Source: CAYYFX01 sp964571855 (GTDB lineage: Bacteria; ARS69). From it: a DNA stretch of 64,000 nucleotides. The stretch lies in the NCBI GenBank assembly GCA_964571855.1, contig CAZNDO010000001.1, positions 434,001-498,000 of the forward strand, written 5' to 3'. How positions within the stretch are numbered: position 1 is the first letter of the stretch; every line of letters starts with the position of its first letter. Positions 7,424 to 17,130 of the stretch are shown here, piece after piece. Below the pieces are notes generated by a model, which saw nothing but the letters and a program-made list of their open reading frames with translations, was not told the DNA's origin and did no database searches. A program made the position numbers and the translations under genes.

Positions 7424-9802
7424 TCAGAACAGCGACATCTGCGTGTCGTCCCCCACGACCGCGTCGAACTCCAATCCGAGCACCGCCAGCACCGGCTCCG
7501 CCACGGAACGCACCTGCTTCTGCACGTAGTGCTCGCGGTCGATCGGCGCCCGCGCGCGTCCCACCGGCTCCGGCCCGTCGCGCGTGACCACGTACGCCAC
7601 CACGCGCCCCACGTCGTCCGGGCCCAGTTTGCGCGCCGCGGCCACGTGCGGCGGCGTGTTCGCGGTGTAGGATTCCAGCGCCTTCCGTAATCCCTTGCGG
7701 TACACGAGCAGGGCGTCGTGCCGGCCGGCGCGCACTTCCGCCACCATCTCCTTCAGGTACGCTTCCACCGGCTCGCCCGCGAACAGCTTCGCGTACAGCG
7801 CGCGCTGCACGACCTTCGCCACCTCGGTCACGTCGCGGCGCACGACCTCCATGCCGGTGAACTCCACGAACGGCTCCGGCGCGTCCACCAGCCCCGCGTA
7901 GCGCTTGCGCGCGCTGCCGCCGCCGCCGCGCATCTCCGGAAACAGCAGCTTGCGGTACACGCGTTCGAACTCCAGCTCCAGCCGGCTCTCCACGCGCCAC
8001 GTGCGCGCGATGTGCTCGCGCAGCTCCGCGTTCAGCTCCGCCACGAGCGCCTCGCCCGCCCGCCGCGCCGCCGGCGCATCCGCCGCGCCGGACTCCACGA
8101 ACAGGCTGTCCGTGTCCCCGTACAGCACGCGAAGCCCGCGCGCCTCCACGCGGGACTTCGCCTCCAGCAGGATCGTCCGCCCGAAGGACGTGATGGCGTT
8201 CGCGATGTCCGGCGCGAAGAAGCGGCACGCCGGCGTCCCGAGCACGCCGTAGAACGAGTTCATGAGGATCTTGATGGCCTGGCTCTTCACGGCGTCGCCC
8301 GTCCGCTTCGCCTCCTCGCGGCGCGGGAAGAGGTCGTCCAGGATCGCGGGCAGGATGCCGGGCTCGCGCGAGAACTCCGCGCCGTTCGGAGCACGGATGG
8401 GGCCGGCCGCGGCGCTCGATTCCGCGTTCGGATCCCCCGTGGAAGCCGCGTCCGCTTCCGCGCCCCGCCGGCTCGTCCGCCCCGTCCACCCGAGCGGATC
8501 GATCTGGAACGTGCGGATCACGCTGGGGTACAGGCTCTTGAAGTCCATCACGACCACGTTCTCGTGCAGGCCCGGCACGGGCTCCAGCACGTGGCCGCCG
8601 CCCATCCCCTCCGAGAGCCGCGCGCTCTCCACGGTCGGCGCGGCGATCCGCCGGCGCCGCAGCTCCGTCAGGTACAGGAAGTCGAAGGACGCGATGCTCG
8701 CCGCCACGCGATCCGGCGTCATCCCGGTGAGCCGGCTCCGCTCCACGGCCAGCTCCACGAGCCGCAGCTTCGCCAGGATCTCCAGCACCAGATGAGCGTC
8801 GCGGCGGTTGTACTCCACGAAGCGCGGCCGGTCGTACCGGAACATCTCCAGGATCTCGGCGGCGCGGTCGTCGCCGGTCACCGTCTTCCCTTCGCCCAGC
8901 ACCTCGCGCGCCACGGAGTCCAGGGAGTAGCTGTCGTAGCGCAGGAACGCGCCGCGCACGAGGTCGATGCCGTCCAGCACCACGCGCCCGGTCACGCGCG
9001 CCTCGCTCCCGCCGCGCGGCGACAGGGACGACCGCAGCACGAGCGGATCCCGCCCGCGCCCGAGCACCATCGGCACCCGGTGCATCTCCCCGATCCGCTG
9101 CAGCACGGCGAGGTCGAAGTCCACGACGTTCCACCCGGTGATCACGTCCGGGTCGATCTCCCGCACGCGCGTCACCACTGCCTCGAGCAGCTCCCGCTCC
9201 GTGAGGTACGGCCGTGCGCCGTCCGGGCACGTGAAGTCCTGCGGCGTGAACAGGTGCACCTCGTCCACGCCGCCGCCCGCAAGCGCCACGGAGAGCAGCC
9301 GCCGCGCCCGCGGATCCGTCTCGATGTCCACGGACAGCACGCGCAGCTCCGGTGACCAGTCCGCCGGCGCCATCTCCGGATCGTCGAAGACCACGTCCAC
9401 GCCCTCGCGCGCCGCGGCCCCCTCGCGCGACGCGCCCTCGATCGAGAGCGCCCCGCGGATCCCGCGGTCGATCAGCGGGCGGTACGCGAAGCGCACGTCC
9501 GCCTCGAACGTGCGCACGCCGGCCTCGTGCAGCGCGTTGCGGAGCGCCGGCACGTCCGACGGCACGCGCACCGCCACTTCGGCCGCCGGCTCGCCGGTCC
9601 ACACGGTCGCGTCGGTCTCGCGCGGCGCCGCGCCCACCGAACGAGCGGTCGCCGCGTCCCGCGCCCGGATCCAGAAGGTTGGACGAAGACTTGAAACACG
9701 GACCAGAAATGATTGGCCCGTTTCGAGTTTGCCGAGCAGACGAACGACCGGTTGCCCGCTCTCCGCCCGCCAGCTCGCCTGGAGGATGAACCCGCGCGGC
9801 AT
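7424..9802 (-). CDS. polB: Family B DNA polymerase (Pol II-like)
   Basis: 792-residue family B polymerase with 3'-5' proofreading. Exonuclease motifs: DIE (159-161), NVVDFD (225-230) and YNRRD (331-335). Polymerase motifs: A DFKSLYPS (420-427), B KILMNSFYG (511-519), C YGDTDS (561-566), and a later KRYAG (KxY). The last residues QMSLF form a beta-clamp-binding motif. Length fits bacterial Pol II, which acts in repair and lesion bypass. A short Ala/Ser-rich insertion follows motif A (about 441-475). It has its own promoter-like element. Confidence 0.95.
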   Translation of the reverse strand: MPRGFILQASWRAESGQPVVRLLGKLETGQSFLVRVSSLRPTFWIRARDAATARSVGAAPRETDATVWTGEPAAEVAVRVPSDVPALRNALHEAGVRTFEADVRFAYRPLIDRGIRGALSIEGASREGAAAREGVDVVFDDPEMAPADWSPELRVLSVDIETDPRARRLLSVALAGGGVDEVHLFTPQDFTCPDGARPYLTERELLEAVVTRVREIDPDVITGWNVVDFDLAVLQRIGEMHRVPMVLGRGRDPLVLRSSLSPRGGSEARVTGRVVLDGIDLVRGAFLRYDSYSLDSVAREVLGEGKTVTGDDRAAEILEMFRYDRPRFVEYNRRDAHLVLEILAKLRLVELAVERSRLTGMTPDRVAASIASFDFLYLTELRRRRIAAPTVESARLSEGMGGGHVLEPVPGLHENVVVMDFKSLYPSVIRTFQIDPLGWTGRTSRRGAEADAASTGDPNAESSAAAGPIRAPNGAEFSREPGILPAILDDLFPRREEAKRTGDAVKSQAIKILMNSFYGVLGTPACRFFAPDIANAITSFGRTILLEAKSRVEARGLRVLYGDTDSLFVESGAADAPAARRAGEALVAELNAELREHIARTWRVESRLELEFERVYRKLLFPEMRGGGGSARKRYAGLVDAPEPFVEFTGMEVVRRDVTEVAKVVQRALYAKLFAGEPVEAYLKEMVAEVRAGRHDALLVYRKGLRKALESYTANTPPHVAAARKLGPDDVGRVVAYVVTRDGPEPVGRARAPIDREHYVQKQVRSVAEPVLAVLGLEFDAVVGDDTQMSLF

Positions 9803-9817
9803 GGCGCCTCCGCGCGG

Positions 9818-9846
9818 ATTCTAGGGGCGATGCATGCGAAGGTGAA
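9818..9846 (-). promoter_or_regulatory. Promoter of polB
   Basis: On the minus strand TTCACC (9846-9841), 17 bp, TAGAAT (9823-9818), followed by GGAGG and the ATG at 9802. The -10 matches five of six consensus bases; the -35 is weak. Confidence 0.5.
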
Positions 9847-9878
9847 TCGCGGACGGCGCTAGGAAGGGACCGAGCACC

Positions 9879-11177
9879 TCACCCGCCGTACACCGCGCGG
9901 CCCGGCGGCGGCGTGGCGCCACGGATCTTCGCGGGGTAGTCCCGGTCGGGATCCACCGGCGCGGCCCCCTCGTCCGACCAGGAGCGCTCGAACGTCCGCA
10001 TCACCTCCGCGGCGAGCGTCCGGTTCCACAGCGTCACGGACACGTTCCGGGACGAGAGCCAGTACCCCGGGCTCCAGTTCGACGTCCCGATCCACACCGC
10101 CTCGCCGTCCACCGCGAGGAACTTGCAGTGCTGCACGCGGGCGAAGGGGATGTAGCCGCCGCTCCACTCCGGCACGGTGATCATGCGCGCCTCGATCCCC
10201 TCCACCCGCGCGAGATCCTGGACCGCGCGCATCCCGGCCGAGCCCGCCTGCCAATCCGACACCAGGAGCCGCACGCGCACGCCGCGCGCCGCGGCGCGCC
10301 GGAGCGCGTCGTCCAGGCTCGTCTCGCGGCGGCCGCCGGCCTCCACGCCGTAGCTGAGGAGCTGGATGGCCGCCTCCGCGCGCGCCCCGTCCAGCAGCGC
10401 CACGATGCGGTCGCGGTCCCAGTGCGTGGAGTCCGGGATGAAGGGCAGCGGGCTCCACGCCGGCGCCACGCGCACCGTGTCCCCGGGCGCGAGCGGGATC
10501 GCGAACGGGCTCTCCCGGGCCGCCGCGCCCGCCGCCGCGCGCGCCCGCGCCACCGCCGCGTCCCGCGCCGCGGGAGCGGCGGCCGTGTCCGCCGCGGCCC
10601 AGTCCATCTCGAAGATCCCGCCGAGCGCCTTCGCCAGCCGCTCGTCCCGCACGCGCACGCCCAGCTCGTGGATGTGCGACAGCGCCCGCCAGTCCAGGTT
10701 CTGGCTGCCGACGAACGACTCGCGGCCGTCCACGAGGATCATCTTCGCGTGCTGCACGCCGCCGGCCAGCGCTTCGAAGTCCACGCGGCGCACCTCGATG
10801 CCGGGCACGCCCCCGAGCGAGTCCGCGGGCTGCGGGTACGTGGCGTGCATCTTCCGATCCAGCAGGAGCCGCACGCGCACGCCGCGCGCGGCGGCCGCCC
10901 CGAGGGCGTCCAGTACCGGATCGAGCGCCTCCCCCGGCCAGTCCGACAGGTAGAACTGCTCCAGGTCGATGGAATACGCCGCGGCCCCGATCATCCCGAG
11001 CCACACGTCCTGCGCCGTCCGGAGCGTCGGGTTGCCGAGGGTCGTCTCCACGGGACGCGTCTCGGCCAGCTCCACCGCGGGCGCCACCCGGACCGGGGGC
11101 GCACCGGAGGCTCCGCAACCCGCGAGGATCGCGAGGCACGCGAGTCCGGCCACCCACCCCACCGCTCGTCCCGCCAT
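9879..11177 (-). CDS. Phospholipase-D-like lipoprotein with two HKD motifs
   Basis: 432-residue protein of the PLD superfamily. It begins with a lipoprotein signal (lipobox LAGC at about residues 18-21), so it is probably anchored in the envelope. Two HKD motifs are intact: HAKMILVDG and HCKFLAVDG, each followed by the conserved SxN (VGSQNLD and IGTSNWS). Two-motif enzymes cleave or transfer phosphodiesters, as in cardiolipin synthases and PLD nucleases. ATG at 11177 with GGAAGG just upstream. It lies 17 bp after the GlpD-like gene in the same orientation, so a phospholipid role is plausible. Confidence 0.85.
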   Translation of the reverse strand: MAGRAVGWVAGLACLAILAGCGASGAPPVRVAPAVELAETRPVETTLGNPTLRTAQDVWLGMIGAAAYSIDLEQFYLSDWPGEALDPVLDALGAAAARGVRVRLLLDRKMHATYPQPADSLGGVPGIEVRRVDFEALAGGVQHAKMILVDGRESFVGSQNLDWRALSHIHELGVRVRDERLAKALGGIFEMDWAAADTAAAPAARDAAVARARAAAGAAARESPFAIPLAPGDTVRVAPAWSPLPFIPDSTHWDRDRIVALLDGARAEAAIQLLSYGVEAGGRRETSLDDALRRAAARGVRVRLLVSDWQAGSAGMRAVQDLARVEGIEARMITVPEWSGGYIPFARVQHCKFLAVDGEAVWIGTSNWSPGYWLSSRNVSVTLWNRTLAAEVMRTFERSWSDEGAAPVDPDRDYPAKIRGATPPPGRAVYGG

Positions 11178-11194
11178 CCTTCCGCCCACCCGAC

Positions 11195-12883
11195 CTACGC
11201 CGGGAACGTGAGCCCCGCGCGGTTCGGGAAGTGCCGCCGCACGCGCCGCAGCTCCTCCGCCTTCCGCTCGGCGCTCCAGCCCAGCTCCGACGCCGCCAGC
11301 GCGGCGGCGGCGTCCAGCGCCGCGTCGCCCGGGTCCCCGCCCGTGCCGAGGTCCGTGCGCCGCAGCACCACGTCCTCCAGCGTGCGCGCCATCTCGGCGC
11401 GCACCGCGTACACCACCTCGGCGCCGCACACGTGCGACCCGTCCAGCCGCGCGCCGAGCGCCGGCGTCTCGCGCGCAAGCTGCAGCACCTCGCCGTAGCG
11501 CGAGCCGTGGTTGTGCGCGAGGCTCTCCGCGAGCACGCGGTCGCCCTTCACCTCCGGCGCCTTCGCCACCTCGTCCACGAGCGCGTCGAACCGCTCGAAC
11601 CGCGCGCCCGACAGCGGCGTGTCCTCCGTGTCGCACGGCGGCGGCGTCACACCGCGCTTCGCGAACACCAGGTCCATGGTCTCCTCGGCCACGCCGCGCG
11701 CGGTGGTCAGCCGCACGCTGATGGCGCTCACCAGGCCGTCCACGCCGTCCTTCGCCTTGTGATCGATGATGTGTGAGCGCTTCCCGAAGCTCAGGTCCGT
11801 GGCGCCCTGGTCGTTCTGTCCGAACGGCAGGAGCCCCGCGTACACCATGGCCACGTCGTCCCGGGTGATGCCCCACCAGGGCGCCGCCTCGCGGATCTCG
11901 TCCACGAACCCCGAGACCTCCTGCTCGGGAACGCCGAGCCGGTTCGGGTCGTCCCGCCACACCTTGCTGTTCACGCCCACCATCGTGGTGTCCCGCCACG
12001 GCACCATGAACAGGTGCCGGTGCCCGCGGCTCAGCACGGCGTCCGGGTCCTTGTACTTCGTCTGCACCGCCAGCGCCTTGGGCGCGATCGGTTTCCGCTT
12101 GAAGATCAGCGCCATGTCCCGCGAGAACGGGATGCTGCGCTCCGGCCGCACGCCGTCCGCCACGAGGATCTGCTCCGCGTAGGGTCCGGCCGCGTTCACC
12201 ACGGTCTTCGCCCGCACCTCGAACGCGTCCCCGGTCTCGCCGTCCTTGACCTTCACGCCGATCGCGCGGTCCCCCTGGCGGAGCAGCCCGGTGACCTCGC
12301 ACCGGTTCGCCGCCACGGCGCCCTTCTCCACGGCCGACCGCACGAGCTCCCACACCAGGCGCGGCGGGTTGTAGATCTGCCCGTCGCAGAACACCCCCGC
12401 GCCGACCGGGTGCAGGTCCGCCAGCATGGGGAACCATTCCAGGAGCTGCCGCTTGCCGATCAGCTTCCCGTCCGGGATCTGCCGCGCGGGGTCCGGGATG
12501 CCGCGGTTCCGCCCCATCGTGGTGAGGCTCAGGAGCACGAACGCGGCCCCCAGGGCCTCGCTGCCCTGGAGGGCGTGGCCGTGGGTGGGCACCACCACCG
12601 GGATGGGGTGCACCAGGTGCGGGGCGATCCGCAGGAGCGCGGACCGCTCCCGGCAGGACTCCTTCACCCGCTTGAAATCCAGGTGCTGCAGGTACCGGAT
12701 CCCGCCGTGGACGAATTTCAGGGAGTAGGCCGAGGTCCGGGCGCAGAAGTCGTCCCGTTCCAGGAGGCAGGCCGACTGGCCGCGGCGGACGGCGTCCCAC
12801 GCGATGGCCGCCCCGGCCGCCCCCCCGCCGACCACGACCACGTCGAACTCCCGGCCGGTCAGGTTTTCGTGGTTTCTTCGCAT
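11195..12883 (-). CDS. FAD-dependent glycerol-3-phosphate dehydrogenase-like (GlpD/GlpA family)
   Basis: 562-residue flavoprotein. The dinucleotide-binding motif VVVVGGGAAGAAIAWDAVR (about residues 15-33) opens the protein. The GlpD-type pattern RTSAYSLKFVHGGIRYLQHLD and the later PWRDTTMVG and AGLLPFG segments follow, with a C-terminal helical domain. Family members oxidise sn-glycerol 3-phosphate to dihydroxyacetone phosphate at the membrane and reduce quinone. It is divergent from the polysaccharide genes. Active-site assignment is by family resemblance only. Confidence 0.85.
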   Translation of the reverse strand: MRRNHENLTGREFDVVVVGGGAAGAAIAWDAVRRGQSACLLERDDFCARTSAYSLKFVHGGIRYLQHLDFKRVKESCRERSALLRIAPHLVHPIPVVVPTHGHALQGSEALGAAFVLLSLTTMGRNRGIPDPARQIPDGKLIGKRQLLEWFPMLADLHPVGAGVFCDGQIYNPPRLVWELVRSAVEKGAVAANRCEVTGLLRQGDRAIGVKVKDGETGDAFEVRAKTVVNAAGPYAEQILVADGVRPERSIPFSRDMALIFKRKPIAPKALAVQTKYKDPDAVLSRGHRHLFMVPWRDTTMVGVNSKVWRDDPNRLGVPEQEVSGFVDEIREAAPWWGITRDDVAMVYAGLLPFGQNDQGATDLSFGKRSHIIDHKAKDGVDGLVSAISVRLTTARGVAEETMDLVFAKRGVTPPPCDTEDTPLSGARFERFDALVDEVAKAPEVKGDRVLAESLAHNHGSRYGEVLQLARETPALGARLDGSHVCGAEVVYAVRAEMARTLEDVVLRRTDLGTGGDPGDAALDAAAALAASELGWSAERKAEELRRVRRHFPNRAGLTFPA

Positions 12884-13001
12884 CTCTTGACGTCCTTAGG
12901 ATTCTCGGCGAAAACGCCGATGCTGCGTGGGAAGCCTGCCCGCGGCCGTCCGCCCCCAACGGGTGACCTGTGCCGGGCTTTCGACGCGAGGGACGACACG
13001 C

Positions 13002-14258
13002 TTGAGCGCACCGCTCCGGATCCTCTGCCCCACCTACTGGTATCCCACGCACGCGGCCGACACGCGGGCCACGTACGTGCACGATATCAATCGCCATCTC
13101 GTCCGGCTCGGACATTCGGTGCGCGTGGTCACGCCCGGCTCCCGCGATCTGGCTCCGCGCGAGACCTTCGACGGCGTGGAGGTGGTCCGGTTCCCGCTGG
13201 ACGTCCCCGAGGATCTCACCTACGGAAAGGTGGCGCAGGGCGCCGTGGACCAGATGGGGAAGATCCGCCGTCTCTCCGTGATGGCGCGTTACCTGGCGCT
13301 GCAGGAGGAGGCCACGGTGCACGAGGGCCACGCGCAGAAGACCGACGTGGTGCACGCGCACTGGGCCATCCCGTCGGGGTTCGCGGCGGCGTTGGCCGCG
13401 AAGCGCCTGCGCCGGCCCATCGTGATCACGATGCACGGCGGCGACGTCTACGTGAACCGCGAGCAGGGCTACGACTTCCCCACGCGCTGGTACGTGAAGC
13501 CGCCGCTGCGCTGGACGCTGCGCACCGCGAACGCGCTTACGGCGATCACGGACGATTGCCGGCAGCACGCGCTGCGCGCCGGCGCCCCGGACGACCACAT
13601 CCACCTCGTCACGAACGGCGCGGACCTTCGCCGCTTCTGCCCGGCCGAGGGGCCGCCGGAGCGGCCGTGGGGCGAGCACATGGTGTTCGCGTGCCGGCAG
13701 CTCTTCCCGCGCAAGGGGATCCGCTTCCTGGTGGAGGCCGTCGCGCGGCTCAAGCCGCGCTTCCCGGACCTGAAGCTCGTGCTGGCCGGGGACGGGTTCG
13801 AGCGCCCCGCGCTGGAGAAGCTGGCGTGGGACCTCGGCATCGCCGGCGACGTGACCTTCCTGGGCTGGGTGGCGAACGCGGACCTGCCGCGGTACTACCG
13901 CGCGGCGGCCGTGTCCGTGGTGCCCTCCCTCGAGGAGGGCTTCGGCATCCCGGCCGCGGAGGCGATGGGCTGCGCCATCCCGGTGGTCGTGTCCGACGCG
14001 GGCGGGCTCCCCGAGGTGGTGGAGCACGGCGTGTCCGGGTACGTCGTGCCGAAGGGCGAGGTGACGCCCCTGGCGGACACCATCGGCCAGCTGCTGGAGG
14101 ACCCCGCCCTGCGGGCCACCATGGGCGCCGCCGCCCGCAAGCGCGCGCTCGAGCGCTTCGACTGGGACATCTCCGCCCGCGCCTTCGACGCCGTGTACCG
14201 CCTCGTCCTCGCCGCGCCCGGAGTGAACGGCGACCGGAGCCGGAACGGGACGCGCTGA
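13002..14258 (+). CDS. Glycosyltransferase family 4
   Basis: 418-residue GT-B enzyme transferring a sugar from a nucleotide donor, probably in lipid-linked or surface polysaccharide synthesis. N-terminal acceptor domain with the Gly-rich opening LRILCPTYWYPTHAADTRA. C-terminal donor domain with the family EX7E-type region SLEEGFGIPAAEAMGCAIPV and a GGLPEVV loop. I choose the TTG at 13002, preceded by GAGGGA at about 8 bp, over an ATG at 12927 that adds an atypical 25-residue extension. It is the first of four tightly coupled genes: its stop overlaps the next ATG. Confidence 0.9.
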   Translation: MSAPLRILCPTYWYPTHAADTRATYVHDINRHLVRLGHSVRVVTPGSRDLAPRETFDGVEVVRFPLDVPEDLTYGKVAQGAVDQMGKIRRLSVMARYLALQEEATVHEGHAQKTDVVHAHWAIPSGFAAALAAKRLRRPIVITMHGGDVYVNREQGYDFPTRWYVKPPLRWTLRTANALTAITDDCRQHALRAGAPDDHIHLVTNGADLRRFCPAEGPPERPWGEHMVFACRQLFPRKGIRFLVEAVARLKPRFPDLKLVLAGDGFERPALEKLAWDLGIAGDVTFLGWVANADLPRYYRAAAVSVVPSLEEGFGIPAAEAMGCAIPVVVSDAGGLPEVVEHGVSGYVVPKGEVTPLADTIGQLLEDPALRATMGAAARKRALERFDWDISARAFDAVYRLVLAAPGVNGDRSRNGTR

Positions 14259-15112
14259 TGTCCGGAAGGATCTTCGCGTTCCGCTGGGACGTGGACCACC
14301 GCGTCTGCATGACCGACGGCGTGCCGCGCCTGCGCCGGGTGTGCGCGGACCTCGGCGTGCCGAACACGTTCTTCGTGAACATGGGGCGTTCCACCAACCT
14401 GGTGGAGTGGGTGCGCGGCGTGGGTCGCACGCGCGAGAAGCTCTCCGACCGCAACGCCATCCACCTCGTGAAGAAGACCGGGCGCGCGCGCTTCGTCCTG
14501 GAAACGCTGCTGTCGCGGCCGGTGGGGCTGTCGTTCCCGGAGGAGCTGCGCGCGCTCGCGGCCGAGGGGCACGAGCTTGGGCTGCACGGCGGCATGGATC
14601 ACGTGGTGTGGAGCCGCCGCTTCGCGCGTGTGCCCGAGGAGGAGCTGGCCGCCGACGTGGAACGCTCCTACGCCGCGTTCCGGGAGCGCTTCGGCGTCCC
14701 GCAGGGCTTCGCGGCGCCGGGCTTCTACGCGGACGATCGCCTCGCCCTGCTGCTGGACCGCCTGGGCTTCGCCTACGACGGGGACGCGATCGGCGGGGAG
14801 CCCCGCCGCAACCACGGGCACTGGACCATCCCGGTCACCCTGTGCGGGCCGGGGACCATCCCGTACCTGGAGCACCACGCCGCGCGCGGGACGCCCGAGC
14901 GCGACGTGCTGGCCGGCGTGGAGAAGCATCTCGAAGGCCGGGACCTCGTGGTGATGTACGGCCACCCGTGCTGGGAGGGCGTGCAGCACGAGATGCTGCG
15001 CAAGGTCTTCGAGCTCGTGCTGGCGAGGGGGTTCCGCTTCGTCACGCTGGCGGAGATCGCCACGCGCCTCTCGGCCGGCAGCCTGCGCGTGGCGGCCGGA
15101 GCCGCCGGGTGA
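14258..15112 (+). CDS. Polysaccharide deacetylase-like protein
   Basis: 284-residue protein with a NodB-like fold. It starts FAFRWDVDH (metal-binding Asp pair), then LGLHGGMDH (the His-x-x-x-His-type motif region) and FAAPGFYADD. These match polysaccharide deacetylases that remove N-acetyl groups from sugar chains. ATG at 14258 overlaps the glycosyltransferase stop (TGATG). It overlaps wecB by four bases. It probably modifies the glycan made by the neighbours. Confidence 0.8.
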   Translation: MSGRIFAFRWDVDHRVCMTDGVPRLRRVCADLGVPNTFFVNMGRSTNLVEWVRGVGRTREKLSDRNAIHLVKKTGRARFVLETLLSRPVGLSFPEELRALAAEGHELGLHGGMDHVVWSRRFARVPEEELAADVERSYAAFRERFGVPQGFAAPGFYADDRLALLLDRLGFAYDGDAIGGEPRRNHGHWTIPVTLCGPGTIPYLEHHAARGTPERDVLAGVEKHLEGRDLVVMYGHPCWEGVQHEMLRKVFELVLARGFRFVTLAEIATRLSAGSLRVAAGAAG

Positions 15113-16230
15113 TCCGCGCCCTCGCCGTCTTCGGCACGCGACCGGAGGCGATCAAGCTCGCGCCCGTCGTGAAGGCCTTGCGCGCGCGTGCCGGCGTCTT
15201 CGACTGCCGCATCTGCGTGTCCGCGCAGCACCGCGCCATGCTGGACCAGGTGCTCGCCGCGTTCGACCTCGCCGCCGACCACGACCTGGACATCATGACG
15301 CCCGGGCAGACGCCCGCGCAGGTGGCCGGCCGCGTGCTGGAGAAGCTGCCGCCGCTGCTGCTGGAGACGAGGCCGGACGTCATCCTCGTGCAGGGCGACA
15401 CGATGACCACGTTCGCCGCGTCGTTCGCGGCCTTCCTCGTGAAGGTGCCGTCCGTCCACGTCGAGGCCGGGCTGCGCACGGGGGACCGCTTCCAGCCGTT
15501 CCCCGAGGAGATGAACCGCGTCCTCACCACGCGGATCGCCACGCTGCACTTCCCGCCCACGGAGCGTTCGCGCGAGCACCTGCTGGCGGAGGGCGTGCCG
15601 GCGGCGGACATCTTCGTCACGGGGAACACCGTGATCGACGCGCTGCTGCAGACCGTGCGGGAGGACTACCGCTTCCGGCACCCGGCGCTCGCGGCGCTGG
15701 ATCCGACGCGCCGCCTCGTGCTCGTGACCACGCATCGCCGGGAGAGCTTCGGGGAGCCGCTGCGGAACACGTGCGCGGCGATCGTGGAGCTGGCGCGGCG
15801 CTTCCCGGACCTGGACTTCGTGCTGCCCGTGCACCCGAACCCGCAGGTGAAGGGCCCGGTGGAGGCGATGCTCGGCCGCGTGCCGTCCGTGCGCCTCGTG
15901 GAGCCGCTGGACTACGTGGAGCTGGTGCACGTGATGGCGCGCTGCACGCTCGTCCTCACGGACTCCGGCGGCATCCAGGAGGAGGCGCCGTCCCTGGGCA
16001 AGCCGGTGCTCGTGCTGCGCGAGGTGACCGAGCGCCCGGAAGGCGTGACCGCGGGCACCGCGCTCCTCGTGGGCACGGATACGGAGCGGATCGTGGGCGA
16101 AGCATCGTCGCTGCTCACGGACGCCGCGCGCTACGAGAGGATCGCGCGCGCGGTGAACCCCTACGGCGACGGCCGCGCATCCGAGCGCATCGCCGACGCG
16201 ATGGCCGCGCGGTTCGGGCCGAGGCCGTGA
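15109..16230 (+). CDS. wecB: UDP-N-acetylglucosamine 2-epimerase
   Basis: 373-residue cytosolic enzyme that interconverts UDP-GlcNAc and UDP-ManNAc. Family motifs: VFGTRPEAIKLAPV at the N-terminus, LVQGDTMTTFA, HVEAGLRTGD, THRRESFG, and LTDSGGIQEEAPSLGKPV near the C-terminus. The length is normal. The GTG at 15109 overlaps the previous stop (GTGA). It supplies an activated ManNAc precursor for the polysaccharide cluster. Confidence 0.95.
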   Translation: MIRALAVFGTRPEAIKLAPVVKALRARAGVFDCRICVSAQHRAMLDQVLAAFDLAADHDLDIMTPGQTPAQVAGRVLEKLPPLLLETRPDVILVQGDTMTTFAASFAAFLVKVPSVHVEAGLRTGDRFQPFPEEMNRVLTTRIATLHFPPTERSREHLLAEGVPAADIFVTGNTVIDALLQTVREDYRFRHPALAALDPTRRLVLVTTHRRESFGEPLRNTCAAIVELARRFPDLDFVLPVHPNPQVKGPVEAMLGRVPSVRLVEPLDYVELVHVMARCTLVLTDSGGIQEEAPSLGKPVLVLREVTERPEGVTAGTALLVGTDTERIVGEASSLLTDAARYERIARAVNPYGDGRASERIADAMAARFGPRP

Positions 16231-17048
16231 GCGCGGGGCCCGCGGCCGCCGAGCCCTGGCAGCTCGCGCTCTACCGCCGCGGCCTGAAGAAGCGGCTCAC
16301 GGTGAAGGCGGTCCTGGCGAACCTGCCCGATCCCGCCGGCAAGCGCTGCCTGGAGATCGGCTGCGCCACGGGGATCACGTCGCACTTCCTGCGGCAGCGC
16401 GGCGGCACGTGGGTCAGCGGGGACTTCGACGCCGAGCAGACGCGCTCCGCCGCGGAGATCGTGGACCGCGTGGTGCACCTCGGGCACGCGGGGTTGCCGT
16501 TCGCGGACGCGTCGTTCGACGTCGTCGCCGGCATCAACTTCCTGGAGCACCTGCAGGACGACGCCCACTGGGTGCGCGAGATGCGCCGCGTGCTGCGCCC
16601 GGGCGGGGAGCTGCTGTTCATCGCGCCGTCCGGCGAGACGGAGCGCCCGGGCTTCGTCGTGAAGAAGTGGTTCGGGCTGACGGCCGCGCGTTCCGGCCTC
16701 GGCCACGTGCGCGACGGCTACCCGCCGGAAACGGCGCGGCGCCTCTTCGAGGCGAACGGCTGGACGGTCACGCGCATGGGGGACTACTGCCGGTTCTTCA
16801 GCGAGACGCTGGAGGACCTCCTGAACGGTCTCTTCCAGCGGAAGACGGCGGCGCGCGGCGGCGCCGCGAAGGACTTCCACGGCAACACCGCGCCCACGTC
16901 GAGCGCGTCCCTGCGGAAGGTGGGCGCCGCGTATCGCGCGTACGGGATGCTGCTGCCGCTGCTGCGCGCATGGGCCGCGCTGGACGGCCTGCTGGTGGGC
17001 TCGCGCGGGTACATGATCATCCTGCGGGCGACGAAGCCGGCGGTCTGA
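16227..17048 (+). CDS. Class I SAM-dependent methyltransferase
   Basis: 273-residue methyltransferase. The SAM-binding motif I is CLEIGCATGITSHFLRQRG (about residues 41-59). Acidic loop VSGDFDAEQ, post-motif FDVVAGINFLEHLQD, and the Methyltransf_11-like MRRVLRPGGELLFIAPSG. The GTG at 16227 overlaps the wecB stop. Its position at the end of the glycan operon suggests methylation of a sugar or lipid carrier; the substrate is unknown. Confidence 0.85.
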   Translation: MSAGPAAAEPWQLALYRRGLKKRLTVKAVLANLPDPAGKRCLEIGCATGITSHFLRQRGGTWVSGDFDAEQTRSAAEIVDRVVHLGHAGLPFADASFDVVAGINFLEHLQDDAHWVREMRRVLRPGGELLFIAPSGETERPGFVVKKWFGLTAARSGLGHVRDGYPPETARRLFEANGWTVTRMGDYCRFFSETLEDLLNGLFQRKTAARGGAAKDFHGNTAPTSSASLRKVGAAYRAYGMLLPLLRAWAALDGLLVGSRGYMIILRATKPAV

Positions 17049-17130
17049 CCGGGTCGCGACCGCTGCGGCGGCGCGGCGTGGCACGGCTCGCGCCTGGCTG
17101 CTAGGATCGGGAGTCGCTCCGGAGAGTCCC

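Noticed and set aside
11178..14027. Very long minus-strand open frame running over the GlpD and glycosyltransferase region
   Set aside because: It is a shadow frame in high-GC DNA. The true genes in other frames have full family motifs; only its end (9879-11177) is the real phospholipase-D-like gene.
12014..15112. Long plus-strand open frame opposite the GlpD gene
   Set aside because: Composition is Arg/His/Pro-rich with no motif until it reaches the real deacetylase gene; only 14258-15112 is kept.
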